Source: Minisyncoccota bacterium
Lineage (GTDB): Bacteria > Patescibacteriota > Minisyncoccia > SW-4-49-11
Length of the DNA stretch: 6,347 nucleotides
Direction: 5' to 3'
Assembly (NCBI GenBank): GCA_018609785.1
Contig: JAHEOE010000013.1
Coordinates: 1 to 6,347, forward strand
The notes beneath the pieces are model-generated. The model did no database searches, had not been told where the DNA came from, and saw only the letters and a program-made list of their open reading frames with translations. Of the stretch, positions 1-5,532 are shown in pieces. The position numbers were made by a program, and so were the translations under genes. Positions within the stretch are counted from its first letter, which is position 1, and every line of letters begins with the position of its first letter.

Positions 1-211
1 ATTCAACCATTAAAGATATATGCCTTCTAATTAAAAAGTCTTGTTCAGCTCCTTCATCTTTTACAATTTCTCTTTTGGGAACAAACCACGAATTTCCTTC
101 TTTTATAGCTCCTGAAATTGCTCCTGTCTGACATCGTCTTTTGAGAGACTCATATTTTATTCCGGAAATCTCCGAAGCTTCTTTTAACGTTATGTATCCT
201 AAACTTTTCAT
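1..211 (-). CDS. Helix-turn-helix DNA-binding protein, N-terminal part only
   Basis: An open frame starts with ATG at 211-209 and stays open for 70 codons to the window edge, so the C-terminus is missing. Residues about 5-50 look like an excisionase/MerR-type HTH (HTH_17-like): YITLKEASEISGIK is followed by a recognition-helix-like YESLKRRCQTG, then GNSWFVPKREI, where the W-F-V-P wing is typical of the fold. It probably binds DNA as a regulator, an excisionase-like factor, or as the N-terminal domain of a larger protein. It lies 65 bp downstream of hsdM on the same strand, where hsdS would often be found, but the visible part shows no target-recognition domain. An in-frame stop lies about 12 codons upstream and there is no other ATG in between. 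No well-spaced Shine-Dalgarno (SD) sequence is visible. A palindromic candidate operator sits just upstream. The HTH assignment is fairly sure; the role is not. Confidence 0.72.
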   Translation of the reverse strand, partial: MKSLGYITLKEASEISGIKYESLKRRCQTGAISGAIKEGNSWFVPKREIVKDEGAEQDFLIRRHISLMVE

Positions 212-223
212 AAGACCAAAATT

Positions 224-248
224 AATACCTTTAAAGGTATTTTATACC
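224..248. promoter_or_regulatory. Candidate operator: three ATACC half-sites
   Basis: Positions 224-241 form a perfect 18-bp palindrome, AATACCTTTAAAGGTATT. Its right half forms a second inverted repeat with the next bases, GGTAT-TTT-ATACC (236-248). The array thus holds three half-sites at 225-229, 236-240 and 244-248. It covers the -10 of the candidate promoter for the HTH gene and lies 13 bp or more before its ATG. Such a layout suits a dimeric repressor, perhaps the HTH protein itself, but that is inference. The first palindrome has no unpaired loop, and no T tract follows it on the minus strand, so it is not a convincing terminator for hsdM. Confidence 0.45.
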
Positions 249-268
249 GATAAAGTTTATAATGCAAA
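241..268 (-). promoter_or_regulatory. Possible promoter of the HTH gene
   Basis: On the minus strand a -35-like TTTGCA (268-263) is separated by 16 bp from a -10-like TATAAA (246-241). Transcription would begin near 234, inside the palindromic array, and would give a leader of roughly 20-25 nt. The -35 match is modest and AT-rich DNA gives many such hits. The overlap with the operator-like array makes it more credible. The HTH gene may instead be read through from hsdM, since no terminator separates them. Confidence 0.35.
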
Positions 269-276
269 TAATGTTA

Positions 277-1701
277 CTATAAGTTCCCCTTAACCTTCTC
301 TAACGCGTCCAAAATCTCGCGCTCCTTCTCCTCGATCGACTCGACCAACTCCTTCGGATCGCGCGCGGTCTCTTCTTCCGCTTGGTTCGGATTCTTGAAG
401 TCCAGATTGTAATTGTTCTCGCGGATTTCCTCGATCGAGACCTTCCAGGCGTGTTCGGTTTCGGTGCGGTTGTGCCACCAGTCCTTGACCGGTTGGAACT
501 CTTCGTGGCGAATGCCGCGGGTTTTGGTGTATTGGTTGTTGAGGTCATCCGGAAGGGGGACTTGGTAATACCAGACCTCTTGGGTCGGCTCGCCTTTCTC
601 AAAGAAGATGAGGTTGGTGTTCACGCCCGCGTACGGGTTGAAGACGCCGGGTGGCAGGCGGACGATGGTGTGGAGATTGAATTCTTCGAGCAGTTTCCGC
701 TTGATGGTGGTTTTGACGCCTTCGCCGAACAGCGTGCCGTCGGGGACGACGATGCCGGCGCGGCCGCCGTCTTTCAGAAGGTGCATGAACAAGACGAGAA
801 AGAGATCTGCGGTTTCTTTGGTGCGGAATTCGGTGGGAAAGTTTTGCTCGATCCCGTCTTGGACGGAGGCGCCGAAGGGCGGATTGGCGACGATGACGTC
901 GACTTTGTCGCCGGCGGTGTAGTCGGTTAAGGGACGCGCGAGGGCGTTGTCTCGGGTAAGCGTGTCGGGAATTTCGACGCCGTGGATCATGAGGTTGGTC
1001 ACCGAAAGGATGTGCGGGAGCGGTTTGAGTTCGGTGCCGTAGAGGGAGGATTGAAGCGTTTCTTCGTCTTCGTGCGTTTCGACTTGGGTGGCGCGGATGT
1101 GCTCGAGGACGCTCACGAGAAAGCCGCCGGTTCCGGAAGCGGGGTCATAGACTGTTTCGCCGAGCTGGGGACTCACGGCCTCCACGATGAATTGGGTGAG
1201 CGGACGCGGGGTATAGAATTCGCCGTAGTCGCCGGCGTTTTGGAGGTCTTTGAGGAGTTTCTCGTAAATGTCGTTGAGGAGGTGGCGATCGTCTTGCTTG
1301 TTGAAGTTGATTTGGTTGAGTTCGTTGATCACTTGGCGGAGATGCACGCCGGATTTCATATAGTTGTTGGCATCGGCGAAAACGTCGCGCATGATCCCCG
1401 CGCGCGGGTCCCCTCCGACGGCGAGGTCTTGCACGGTCGGAAAGAGGCGGGTGTTGATGAATTCCAGGAGCTCGTCCCCGGTCATGCCTTCGGGGTCGGC
1501 GGCCCAGTTGCGCCAACGCAGGTCCTCGGGGAGCGGGGATTGGTACTCGGGATCTTTGAGCTCGTAGTACTGCTCTTGGTCGTCAAAGAGTTTCAAAAAC
1601 AGCATCCAGGTCAGTTGCTCGATGCGTTGCGCGTCTCCGGCCACGCCGGCGTCTTTGCGCATGATGTTTCGGATATTCTTTATGAGGGAGTCGAGGGGCA
1701 T
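277..1701 (-). CDS. hsdM: Type I restriction-modification system methyltransferase subunit HsdM
   Basis: This 474-aa protein is the N6-adenine DNA methyltransferase subunit of a type I R-M complex, normally active as M2S with HsdS and as R2M2S with HsdR. Residues about 5-150 match the helical HsdM N-terminal domain (DAQRIEQLTWMLFLKLFDD). Then come GEFYTPRPL (160-168), the S-adenosylmethionine-binding motif I DPASGTGGFL (186-195), an acidic E224 in YGTEL, and catalytic motif IV NPPF (273-276). Further family signatures are LPPGVF (349-354) and GVNTNLIFF (359-367). The C-terminus (about 440-474) is charged and probably a coiled coil. Length is normal for the family and the gene looks intact. 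The ATG at 1701 fits family N-termini, although the SD (AGGGTAA, about 15 nt upstream) is poorly spaced. The G+C is much higher than in the flanking small genes. hsdS is not in the window. Confidence 0.95.
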   Translation of the reverse strand: MPLDSLIKNIRNIMRKDAGVAGDAQRIEQLTWMLFLKLFDDQEQYYELKDPEYQSPLPEDLRWRNWAADPEGMTGDELLEFINTRLFPTVQDLAVGGDPRAGIMRDVFADANNYMKSGVHLRQVINELNQINFNKQDDRHLLNDIYEKLLKDLQNAGDYGEFYTPRPLTQFIVEAVSPQLGETVYDPASGTGGFLVSVLEHIRATQVETHEDEETLQSSLYGTELKPLPHILSVTNLMIHGVEIPDTLTRDNALARPLTDYTAGDKVDVIVANPPFGASVQDGIEQNFPTEFRTKETADLFLVLFMHLLKDGGRAGIVVPDGTLFGEGVKTTIKRKLLEEFNLHTIVRLPPGVFNPYAGVNTNLIFFEKGEPTQEVWYYQVPLPDDLNNQYTKTRGIRHEEFQPVKDWWHNRTETEHAWKVSIEEIRENNYNLDFKNPNQAEEETARDPKELVESIEEKEREILDALEKVKGNL

Positions 1702-1873
1702 ATCAACGTATCAGTTACCCTGTTCTTACCATATGTGCGGGCATTGAGGCAAAGGAAGAAGTTGTTAAACACTTACCCTGCAATATTTCAATATCCGTAA
1801 CTTAGTTTATATTCAGTCATAGATATAACCTATCTTCGTACTTAGTTTATATCTAGAACACATCTCAAAAATC
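1702..1873 (-). promoter_or_regulatory. hsdM leader/promoter region with direct repeats
   Basis: About 170 AT-rich bases lie between the upstream terminator and hsdM, so the hsdM promoter should be here. Two exact 13-bp direct repeats, ACTTAGTTTATAT on the plus strand, lie at 1800-1812 and 1840-1852, exactly 40 bp apart. A small inverted repeat, AGATA-TAACC-TATCT (1821-1835), lies between them. Read on the minus strand, each repeat contains TATAAA, so either could supply a -10. A second pair, CAGTTACCCTG (1712-1722) and CACTTACCCTG (1770-1780), lies closer to the gene. No single promoter stands out, and I see no gene here. Confidence 0.35.
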
Positions 1874-1901
1874 AAAAAAGGGATATTCTGTGAATATCCC
1901 T
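1874..1901 (-). terminator. Intrinsic terminator after the 99-aa gene
   Basis: The stem GGGATATTC (1880-1888) pairs with GAATATCCC (1892-1900) across a 3-nt loop, with one more A-T pair outside (1879/1901). Six As on the plus strand (1874-1879) become the U tract of the minus-strand transcript. It starts 10 nt after the stop codon of the 99-aa gene and separates that gene from hsdM. Confidence 0.85.
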
Positions 1902-1911
1902 CTAAGAGTTA

Positions 1912-2211
1912 CTATATATTCATACTGAATTTAATCTTTTGAAAGCTTTGCAGCTTCTCTCTTTCCACTCTCAGCTTTCTGATGAGCTGTTTCAGCTCGC
2001 TTAAAGGCGTAAGGGAAGAGGAACCGGACGGAATTGTGGTTCTTACAGTAGTTTTACCTAAGTCGTATACACAGACAAACTCGCTGTATTCTTGCACTTC
2101 TTCTGAAACAAGAACCACTCTTAAACTACTATCAGAGTCAACCCAAATAGTACCTTGAGGCTGATATACCCCATAGAATCCGTGTTCTTCGAAAAACGTT
2201 TGTTCTTCCAT
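1912..2211 (-). CDS. Hypothetical 99-aa protein of unknown function
   Basis: I do not recognise a family. The frame is open from an ATG at 2256, but the ATG at 2211 is preferred: it follows AAAAAGGAA on the minus strand, a good SD with about 9 nt spacing, while the upstream extension lacks one. The product has no signal peptide or membrane segment and is probably cytoplasmic. Residues about 10-60 look beta-strand rich (GFYGVYQPQGTIWVD, then LRVVLVSEE and FVCVYDLG). A Ser-rich turn (PSGSSSLTP, 61-69) leads into a basic, probably helical tail (LSELKQLIRKL onwards, about 70-95). It is a self-contained transcription unit, with a near-consensus promoter carrying an inverted repeat over the -35, a hairpin in the leader, and a terminator 10 nt after the stop. 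It is AT-rich (about 37% G+C in one sampled block), unlike hsdM next to it. Confidence 0.75.
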   Translation of the reverse strand: MEEQTFFEEHGFYGVYQPQGTIWVDSDSSLRVVLVSEEVQEYSEFVCVYDLGKTTVRTTIPSGSSSLTPLSELKQLIRKLRVEREKLQSFQKIKFSMNI

Positions 2212-2247
2212 TCTATCGTTTCCTTTTTTACTGTTTATGTTCACTAC

Positions 2248-2281
2248 ACTTCCCAAACTTTACGTAAAAAGTTCCGGAAGT
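2248..2281 (-). promoter_or_regulatory. Leader hairpin of the 99-aa gene mRNA
   Basis: In the minus-strand RNA, positions 2281-2268 pair with 2261-2248. There are six pairs (ACUUCC/GGAAGU), one G-G mismatch, one G-U pair and six more pairs (AACUUU/AAAGUU), closed by a 6-nt loop. It would begin within a few nucleotides of the predicted transcription start (about 2283). Such 5'-terminal hairpins can stabilise mRNA or bind a regulator; which applies here is unknown. Confidence 0.4.
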
Positions 2282-2289
2282 TCGACTTA

Positions 2290-2318
2290 CTTATACCACA
2301 AACCTACCGTTAAGTCAA
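2290..2318 (-). promoter_or_regulatory. Sigma-70 type promoter of the 99-aa gene
   Basis: On the minus strand, TTGACT (2318-2313) and TATAAG (2295-2290) are separated by exactly 17 bp, each one base from consensus. Transcription would start near 2283, giving a leader of about 72 nt before the ATG at 2211. The -35 lies inside an inverted repeat (2309-2329), so the promoter may be repressed by a bound protein. Confidence 0.65.
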
Positions 2319-2329
2319 TATTACTTAAC
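2309..2329. promoter_or_regulatory. Inverted repeat over the -35, candidate operator
   Basis: Perfect 7-bp arms, GTTAAGT (2309-2315) and ACTTAAC (2323-2329), flank a 7-bp spacer. The centre-to-centre distance of 14 bp is somewhat over one helical turn, within the range used by dimeric repressors. The arms overlap the -35 of the 99-aa gene promoter. I see no second copy elsewhere in the window, so the cognate regulator is unknown. Confidence 0.45.
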
Positions 2330-2404
2330 ACATGTACATCGAAATCGTCCTCACATAACAAACTGTCGACGTTCATCCTCTCCAACGAGAATATGAAAGT
2401 CGTT

Positions 2405-2554
2405 CTAATTATCTCTTCCTCCAAAGTCTTCTTCCCGAGCTGTTTTTATACGTTTAATAATTTGCCAGATAAGAAGCACAATAAATGCCACCAGAGCAAC
2501 TCCCTGGATTACATATACAATTGTAACTCCCAACCAAACAATCATCACCCCCAT
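2405..2554 (-). CDS. Small single-pass membrane protein, 49 aa
   Basis: This short frame begins with ATG at 2554-2552, one base after the TAA of the ybjQ-like gene, and ends at TAG 2405-2407. The product opens with MGVMIVWLGVTIVYVI and continues hydrophobic through LVAFIVLLIW to about residue 32. A basic stretch (KRIKTAR) and an acidic polar tail (EEDFGGRDN) follow. One membrane helix, or a kinked hairpin around Q17-G18, with a cytoplasmic basic anchor is expected. No strong SD precedes it, so translation is probably coupled to the gene upstream; an alternative ATG lies three codons in. The hydrophobic-then-charged order and the tight spacing argue against chance. It probably forms an operon with the YbjQ-family gene, and perhaps its product works with that protein at the membrane. 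I do not recognise a named family. Confidence 0.65.
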   Translation of the reverse strand: MGVMIVWLGVTIVYVIQGVALVAFIVLLIWQIIKRIKTAREEDFGGRDN

Positions 2555-2555
2555 A

Positions 2556-2885
2556 TTACGGCTCTAACTTTACGGCAGTACCATAAGCTAAAATTTCCGA
2601 GGAACCTTGCGTGACCATCGACGTCATAAATCGTACGTTAATAACAGCATCGGCACCTTGTCTTTCGGCATCTTCCAACATGCGTTGTAACGCCTGTTCT
2701 CGGGCGTGTCCTTGAAGTTCCGTATAATCTTCAATTTCTCCGCCCACCAGATTTTTTATAGTCGCTAAAAAGTCACTTCCCACATTTCGGCCGCGGACGG
2801 TACTCCCGCGACTAATATCTATAATCTCAGCAATCTTCTTATTCGGAATAAAATCCGTAGTTGTGTAGATGACTGAATGTTCCAT
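2556..2885 (-). CDS. YbjQ/UPF0145 family protein
   Basis: This 109-aa cytoplasmic protein fits the YbjQ (UPF0145, DUF74) family throughout. An opening strand (YTTTDFIP) leads to IAEIIDISRGSTVRGRNVGSDF (residues about 18-39). Then come LVGGEIEDYTELQGHAREQAL (about 47-66), GADAVINVRF (77-86) and the closing EILAYGTAVKL (97-107). These are the family's usual conserved blocks, and the length is typical. Members form ring-shaped oligomers and are sometimes labelled heavy-metal-binding, but no firm biochemical role is established. No SD is visible before the ATG at 2885, yet the N-terminus fits the family and the next Met is internal (residue 69). A candidate promoter lies 26 bp upstream. The gene sits between hsdR and hsdM, an unusual site for it, and is followed directly by a small membrane protein gene. 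Confidence 0.93.
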   Translation of the reverse strand: MEHSVIYTTTDFIPNKKIAEIIDISRGSTVRGRNVGSDFLATIKNLVGGEIEDYTELQGHAREQALQRMLEDAERQGADAVINVRFMTSMVTQGSSEILAYGTAVKLEP

Positions 2886-2910
2886 AGTGATTATGCCAAT
2901 TACGTTATTC

Positions 2911-2938
2911 TCTATATTAAAATATCATCGCTTGTAAA
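2911..2938 (-). promoter_or_regulatory. Possible promoter of the ybjQ-like gene
   Basis: The minus strand has TTTACA (2938-2933), a 16-bp spacer and TATAGA (2916-2911). Transcription would start near 2904, giving a leader of about 20 nt without an evident SD. A short inverted repeat, CTTGT-AAAC-ACAAG (2931-2944), overlaps the -35. The 91-bp gap after hsdR contains no convincing terminator, so some read-through from hsdR is possible. Confidence 0.4.
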
Positions 2939-2976
2939 CACAAGTATGGCTTTTTCTCGAATCCGTCGAAATAAAT

Positions 2977-5358
2977 CTACGACCTACCCACCGCATACAA
3001 ATGCTGTTGCACGTCTCGGACGGTATCGAAGTACGCTTCTCGCCCGCCGAAGATTTCGTTGACGATTTCCACGGGAGTTCCGATGTCGGTGAAGGGTGAG
3101 ACTTCCAGATCGTCGATATTGTCGATGGCGAGACTGCCTTGGTCGGCGTATTTCTCCAGCAGAGCCTCCACGACCTGTCGGGCTTTGCCTTCGTATTTGT
3201 GCATCAGGTTTTCTTCGGCTTGCTTGGCTCGTTCGGAGCGGGTGAGGGGTTTTTGGTTGTAGGCGACGTGAAGGATGGTGTCGAACTCGTCGGTGTTGAG
3301 GCCGACTTCTTGCTTGAGTTCTTCAATCGGCACGCCTTGTTCGTGAAGTTCGTTAATAACCGCGTCTTTGCGGGCTTGTTCGGTCCAGGTGGCGAAGAAT
3401 TCATCCAGTGAGGGGAACTTCTCCCGAATTTTCTTGCGGCTGTAATCGGTGAGGGACTCGGCGGTGATTTTGCCGGTCTCGGGATCGTAGTAATGGATCA
3501 TGCGCGTGGAGACGTTGAAGTCCACGCCGTCGACGACGGGCACGCGCTTCGGCTCTTTCTCTCCTTCGTCCTCTTCGGGTGTGTAAAGAATGGTCTCCGC
3601 TCCGTCTTCGCTATCGGGAACGTAGTCTTCGTGGGCCTCCGGCTCTTCTTCCTCTTCGGTAAAGGACGGCGGTTCTTCGCCTTCTTGCGCATAGTCGTAC
3701 TGAACGGTTTTAAATGGTTCGCCGTCGAAACTAGGGTCGGCAAATAAGCGTGTGGATCCCCGAAAGTCCATAATCGTGAAGTAATATTTGTCATTCTCCG
3801 TATCCAGTCGAGTTCCGCGACCGATAATCTGCTTAAACTCACTCACGGAGTTGAGAGTTTTATCAAGGACGATGAGTTTGCAGGTCTTGGCGTCCACGCC
3901 GGTGGTGAGCATTTCGGAAGTGGTTACAACAACCGGGTACCGAGACTCTACGTTCATGAAGTTTTCCAGTTCACGCGCAGCTCCGGGATTGTCTCCGGTA
4001 ATACGAGTCACATACCGATGATTCTGCCGTACGCGTTCCGAGTTTTCGTTGACTAAGGCTTGGCGAAGACGTTCGGCCTGGTCTACATTCTCACAAAAGA
4101 CAATGGTCTTCTGCATAGGGTCGGTGTCTTCCAGATATTGAGTGATGGTACGCGCCACCTGTTTGGTACGTTCGGTGAGGACAATGTGCTTGTCGTAATC
4201 GGCGGCTCCGTATACGCGGTCTTCAACGGGGTTTCCCGCGCGGTCTTGCACCTGTGGGGACGGCCGCCACTCCACGTCTTTATCGAGAATGTAACGCACG
4301 ACTTTATAGGGAGCGAGAAAGCCGTCGTTGATGCCTTGCTTTAGGGAATAGGTGTAAATCGGTTCGCCAAAGTAAGCGCGGTTGTCCGCTTCGGCGTCTT
4401 CTTTGGGCGTGGCGGTGAGTCCGATTTGAGTGGCGGACGAAAAGTACGAGAGGATTTCTCGCCAGGCGGAATTGGCTTTGGCACTGCCACGGTGGCATTC
4501 ATCCACGACTACGAGGTCAAAGAAGTCAGGCGAGAACTGTTTGAACTTCTTTCGTTCTTCCTCATTACTGTGCAAACCTTGGTACAAAGCAATATACACT
4601 TCGTAGGAGGTGTCTATGTCGGGCCCGTCAATAAGAGTTCGCTTTTCTCCGAAGTGCCGAAAGTCACCGTTAAGGGTTTGATACGCTAAAGATTTACGGT
4701 CAACCAAAAAGAGAATGCGTTTCTTTTGACCGGCCTTCCAGAGACGCCAGATGATCTGAAAAGCGGTATAGGTCTTCCCCGTACCGGTGGCCATGACCAG
4801 CAACACTCGGTCCTTTCCGCGCGCGATGGCCTCGACGGTACGATTAATGGCAATCCGCTGATAGTACCGCGGACTGTTGGCGCGAGCGCCCTGATAATAT
4901 GTCTGAAAAATGGTTTGTTCTTCATCGGACGAAAGATTGTGATGATCTTTGTACCGCGCATATAATTCCTGAGGACTCGGGAACTCTTCCATGGTGAGTT
5001 CTCGTTCGGTGCCGTAGAGTCGGTCGTGTTCCAAGAAGCCTTTTCCGTTACTGCTATACACGAACGGGACATCCAACTGTTCGGCGTAATTAAGGGCTTG
5101 TTCCATGCCGGAGCCGACGGAATGGGCGGCGTCTTTGGCTTCAATAATGGCCAGCGGGAAGTTATCTCGGTAGTACAACAGATAATCCACGCGACGCCCG
5201 GATCCGCGCTTTACTGTTTGACCGTATACGGTAATCGCTCCTTGCGTAAATGATTTTTCTTCTAAAATCTGGGTTTGTAAATCCCAACCGGCCCGTTGAA
5301 GAGCCGGCGTAATATATTTACTGCGAATGTCCTGCTCGGAGTATTGCGACGTCTTCAT
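2977..5358 (-). CDS. hsdR: Type I restriction enzyme R subunit HsdR (EcoAI/EcoEI-like)
   Basis: This 793-aa protein is the ATP-dependent DNA translocase and endonuclease subunit of a type I R-M complex. The N-terminal PD-(D/E)XK nuclease shows D58 (RVDYLL) and E73-A-K75 (AIIEAKD). The superfamily 2 motor follows: Walker A ATGTGKT (190-196), DECH (286-289), motif III LTATP (314-318), motif IV around TIVFCEN (418-424), motif V LTTGVD (484-489) and motif VI GRGTR (513-517). A very acidic, probably disordered linker (about 558-602) leads to the C-terminal domain (about 610-793), which in EcoEI-type subunits contacts the methyltransferase core. All key residues are present and the length is normal for the short type I-B-like group, so it is probably functional. 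The only in-frame ATG start is at 5358, with a close AGGG. The 3' part is GC-rich while the middle is nearer 43-50%. hsdM lies about 1.3 kb downstream, not adjacent. Confidence 0.96.
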   Translation of the reverse strand: MKTSQYSEQDIRSKYITPALQRAGWDLQTQILEEKSFTQGAITVYGQTVKRGSGRRVDYLLYYRDNFPLAIIEAKDAAHSVGSGMEQALNYAEQLDVPFVYSSNGKGFLEHDRLYGTERELTMEEFPSPQELYARYKDHHNLSSDEEQTIFQTYYQGARANSPRYYQRIAINRTVEAIARGKDRVLLVMATGTGKTYTAFQIIWRLWKAGQKKRILFLVDRKSLAYQTLNGDFRHFGEKRTLIDGPDIDTSYEVYIALYQGLHSNEEERKKFKQFSPDFFDLVVVDECHRGSAKANSAWREILSYFSSATQIGLTATPKEDAEADNRAYFGEPIYTYSLKQGINDGFLAPYKVVRYILDKDVEWRPSPQVQDRAGNPVEDRVYGAADYDKHIVLTERTKQVARTITQYLEDTDPMQKTIVFCENVDQAERLRQALVNENSERVRQNHRYVTRITGDNPGAARELENFMNVESRYPVVVTTSEMLTTGVDAKTCKLIVLDKTLNSVSEFKQIIGRGTRLDTENDKYYFTIMDFRGSTRLFADPSFDGEPFKTVQYDYAQEGEEPPSFTEEEEEPEAHEDYVPDSEDGAETILYTPEEDEGEKEPKRVPVVDGVDFNVSTRMIHYYDPETGKITAESLTDYSRKKIREKFPSLDEFFATWTEQARKDAVINELHEQGVPIEELKQEVGLNTDEFDTILHVAYNQKPLTRSERAKQAEENLMHKYEGKARQVVEALLEKYADQGSLAIDNIDDLEVSPFTDIGTPVEIVNEIFGGREAYFDTVRDVQQHLYAVGRS

Positions 5359-5374
5359 TAGCCCTATAAAACCA

Positions 5375-5383
5375 TATATAACA
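5375..5383 (-). promoter_or_regulatory. Possible extended -10 promoter of hsdR
   Basis: The minus strand reads TGTTATATA (5383-5375), matching an extended -10 (TG-N-TATAAT-like). No good -35 lies 17 bp upstream. Transcription would start near 5368, giving a short leader containing AGGG just before the ATG at 5358. A promoter is expected here because a strong terminator lies 50 bp upstream of hsdR. Confidence 0.35.
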
Positions 5384-5407
5384 GGTTCTTGGCAAATATT
5401 CAGGTAT

Positions 5408-5436
5408 AAAAAACCCCGTCTGGCGGCAGACGGGGT
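5408..5436 (-). terminator. Strong intrinsic terminator after the 179-aa gene
   Basis: CCCCGTCTG (5414-5422) pairs perfectly with CAGACGGGG (5427-5435) over a GCGG loop, plus an outer A-T pair (5413/5436). Six As on the plus strand (5408-5413) become the U tract of the minus-strand RNA. There is no T tract on the plus side, so it works in one direction. It isolates hsdR from the gene upstream. Confidence 0.92.
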
Positions 5437-5474
5437 GAGGAGCGCATTCCCAAGTATTTACATGGTCAGTCAGC

Positions 5475-5494
5475 AAGAAGATATATATCTTCTT
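5475..5494. repeat. Perfect 20-bp palindrome in the 3' untranslated region
   Basis: AAGAAGATATATATCTTCTT equals its own reverse complement. It lies 38 bp past the stop codon of the 179-aa gene and before its terminator. In RNA it could fold as an 8-bp stem with a 4-nt loop; in DNA it could be a protein-binding or recombination site. Confidence 0.7.
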
Positions 5495-5532
5495 ACTTAG
5501 ATATTAGCATATGTTTATCGGAAGAACAAGGT

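Larger units (their letters stand above)
2212..2404. other. 193-bp gap between the small membrane protein gene and the 99-aa gene
   Basis: This stretch holds the promoter, operator-like repeat and leader hairpin of the 99-aa gene, listed separately. It also contains a 29-codon minus-strand reading frame (2287-2376), whose ATG directly follows GGAGAGG. That frame overlaps the promoter and is too short to call a gene. No clear terminator follows the small membrane protein gene. Confidence 0.5.

Noticed and set aside
1..211. HsdS specificity subunit beginning downstream of hsdM
   Set aside because: The visible 70 residues form an excisionase/MerR-like HTH and not a target-recognition domain.
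382..930. 182-codon plus-strand frame antisense to hsdM
   Set aside because: Val/Phe/Asp-rich antisense translation without a domain or start signal; fully inside hsdM.
982..1800. 272-codon plus-strand frame antisense to hsdM
   Set aside because: It is a by-product of GC-rich hsdM codons on the other strand; hsdM motifs leave no doubt which strand codes.
2212..2256. Fifteen-residue N-terminal extension of the 99-aa protein from the ATG at 2256
   Set aside because: No SD precedes that ATG, whereas AAGGAA is well placed for the ATG at 2211.
2237..2614. 125-codon plus-strand frame rich in Ser, Asn, His and Lys
   Set aside because: It has no ribosome binding site, no recognisable domain, and runs antisense across the 49-aa gene, the end of the ybjQ-like gene and a clear minus-strand promoter.
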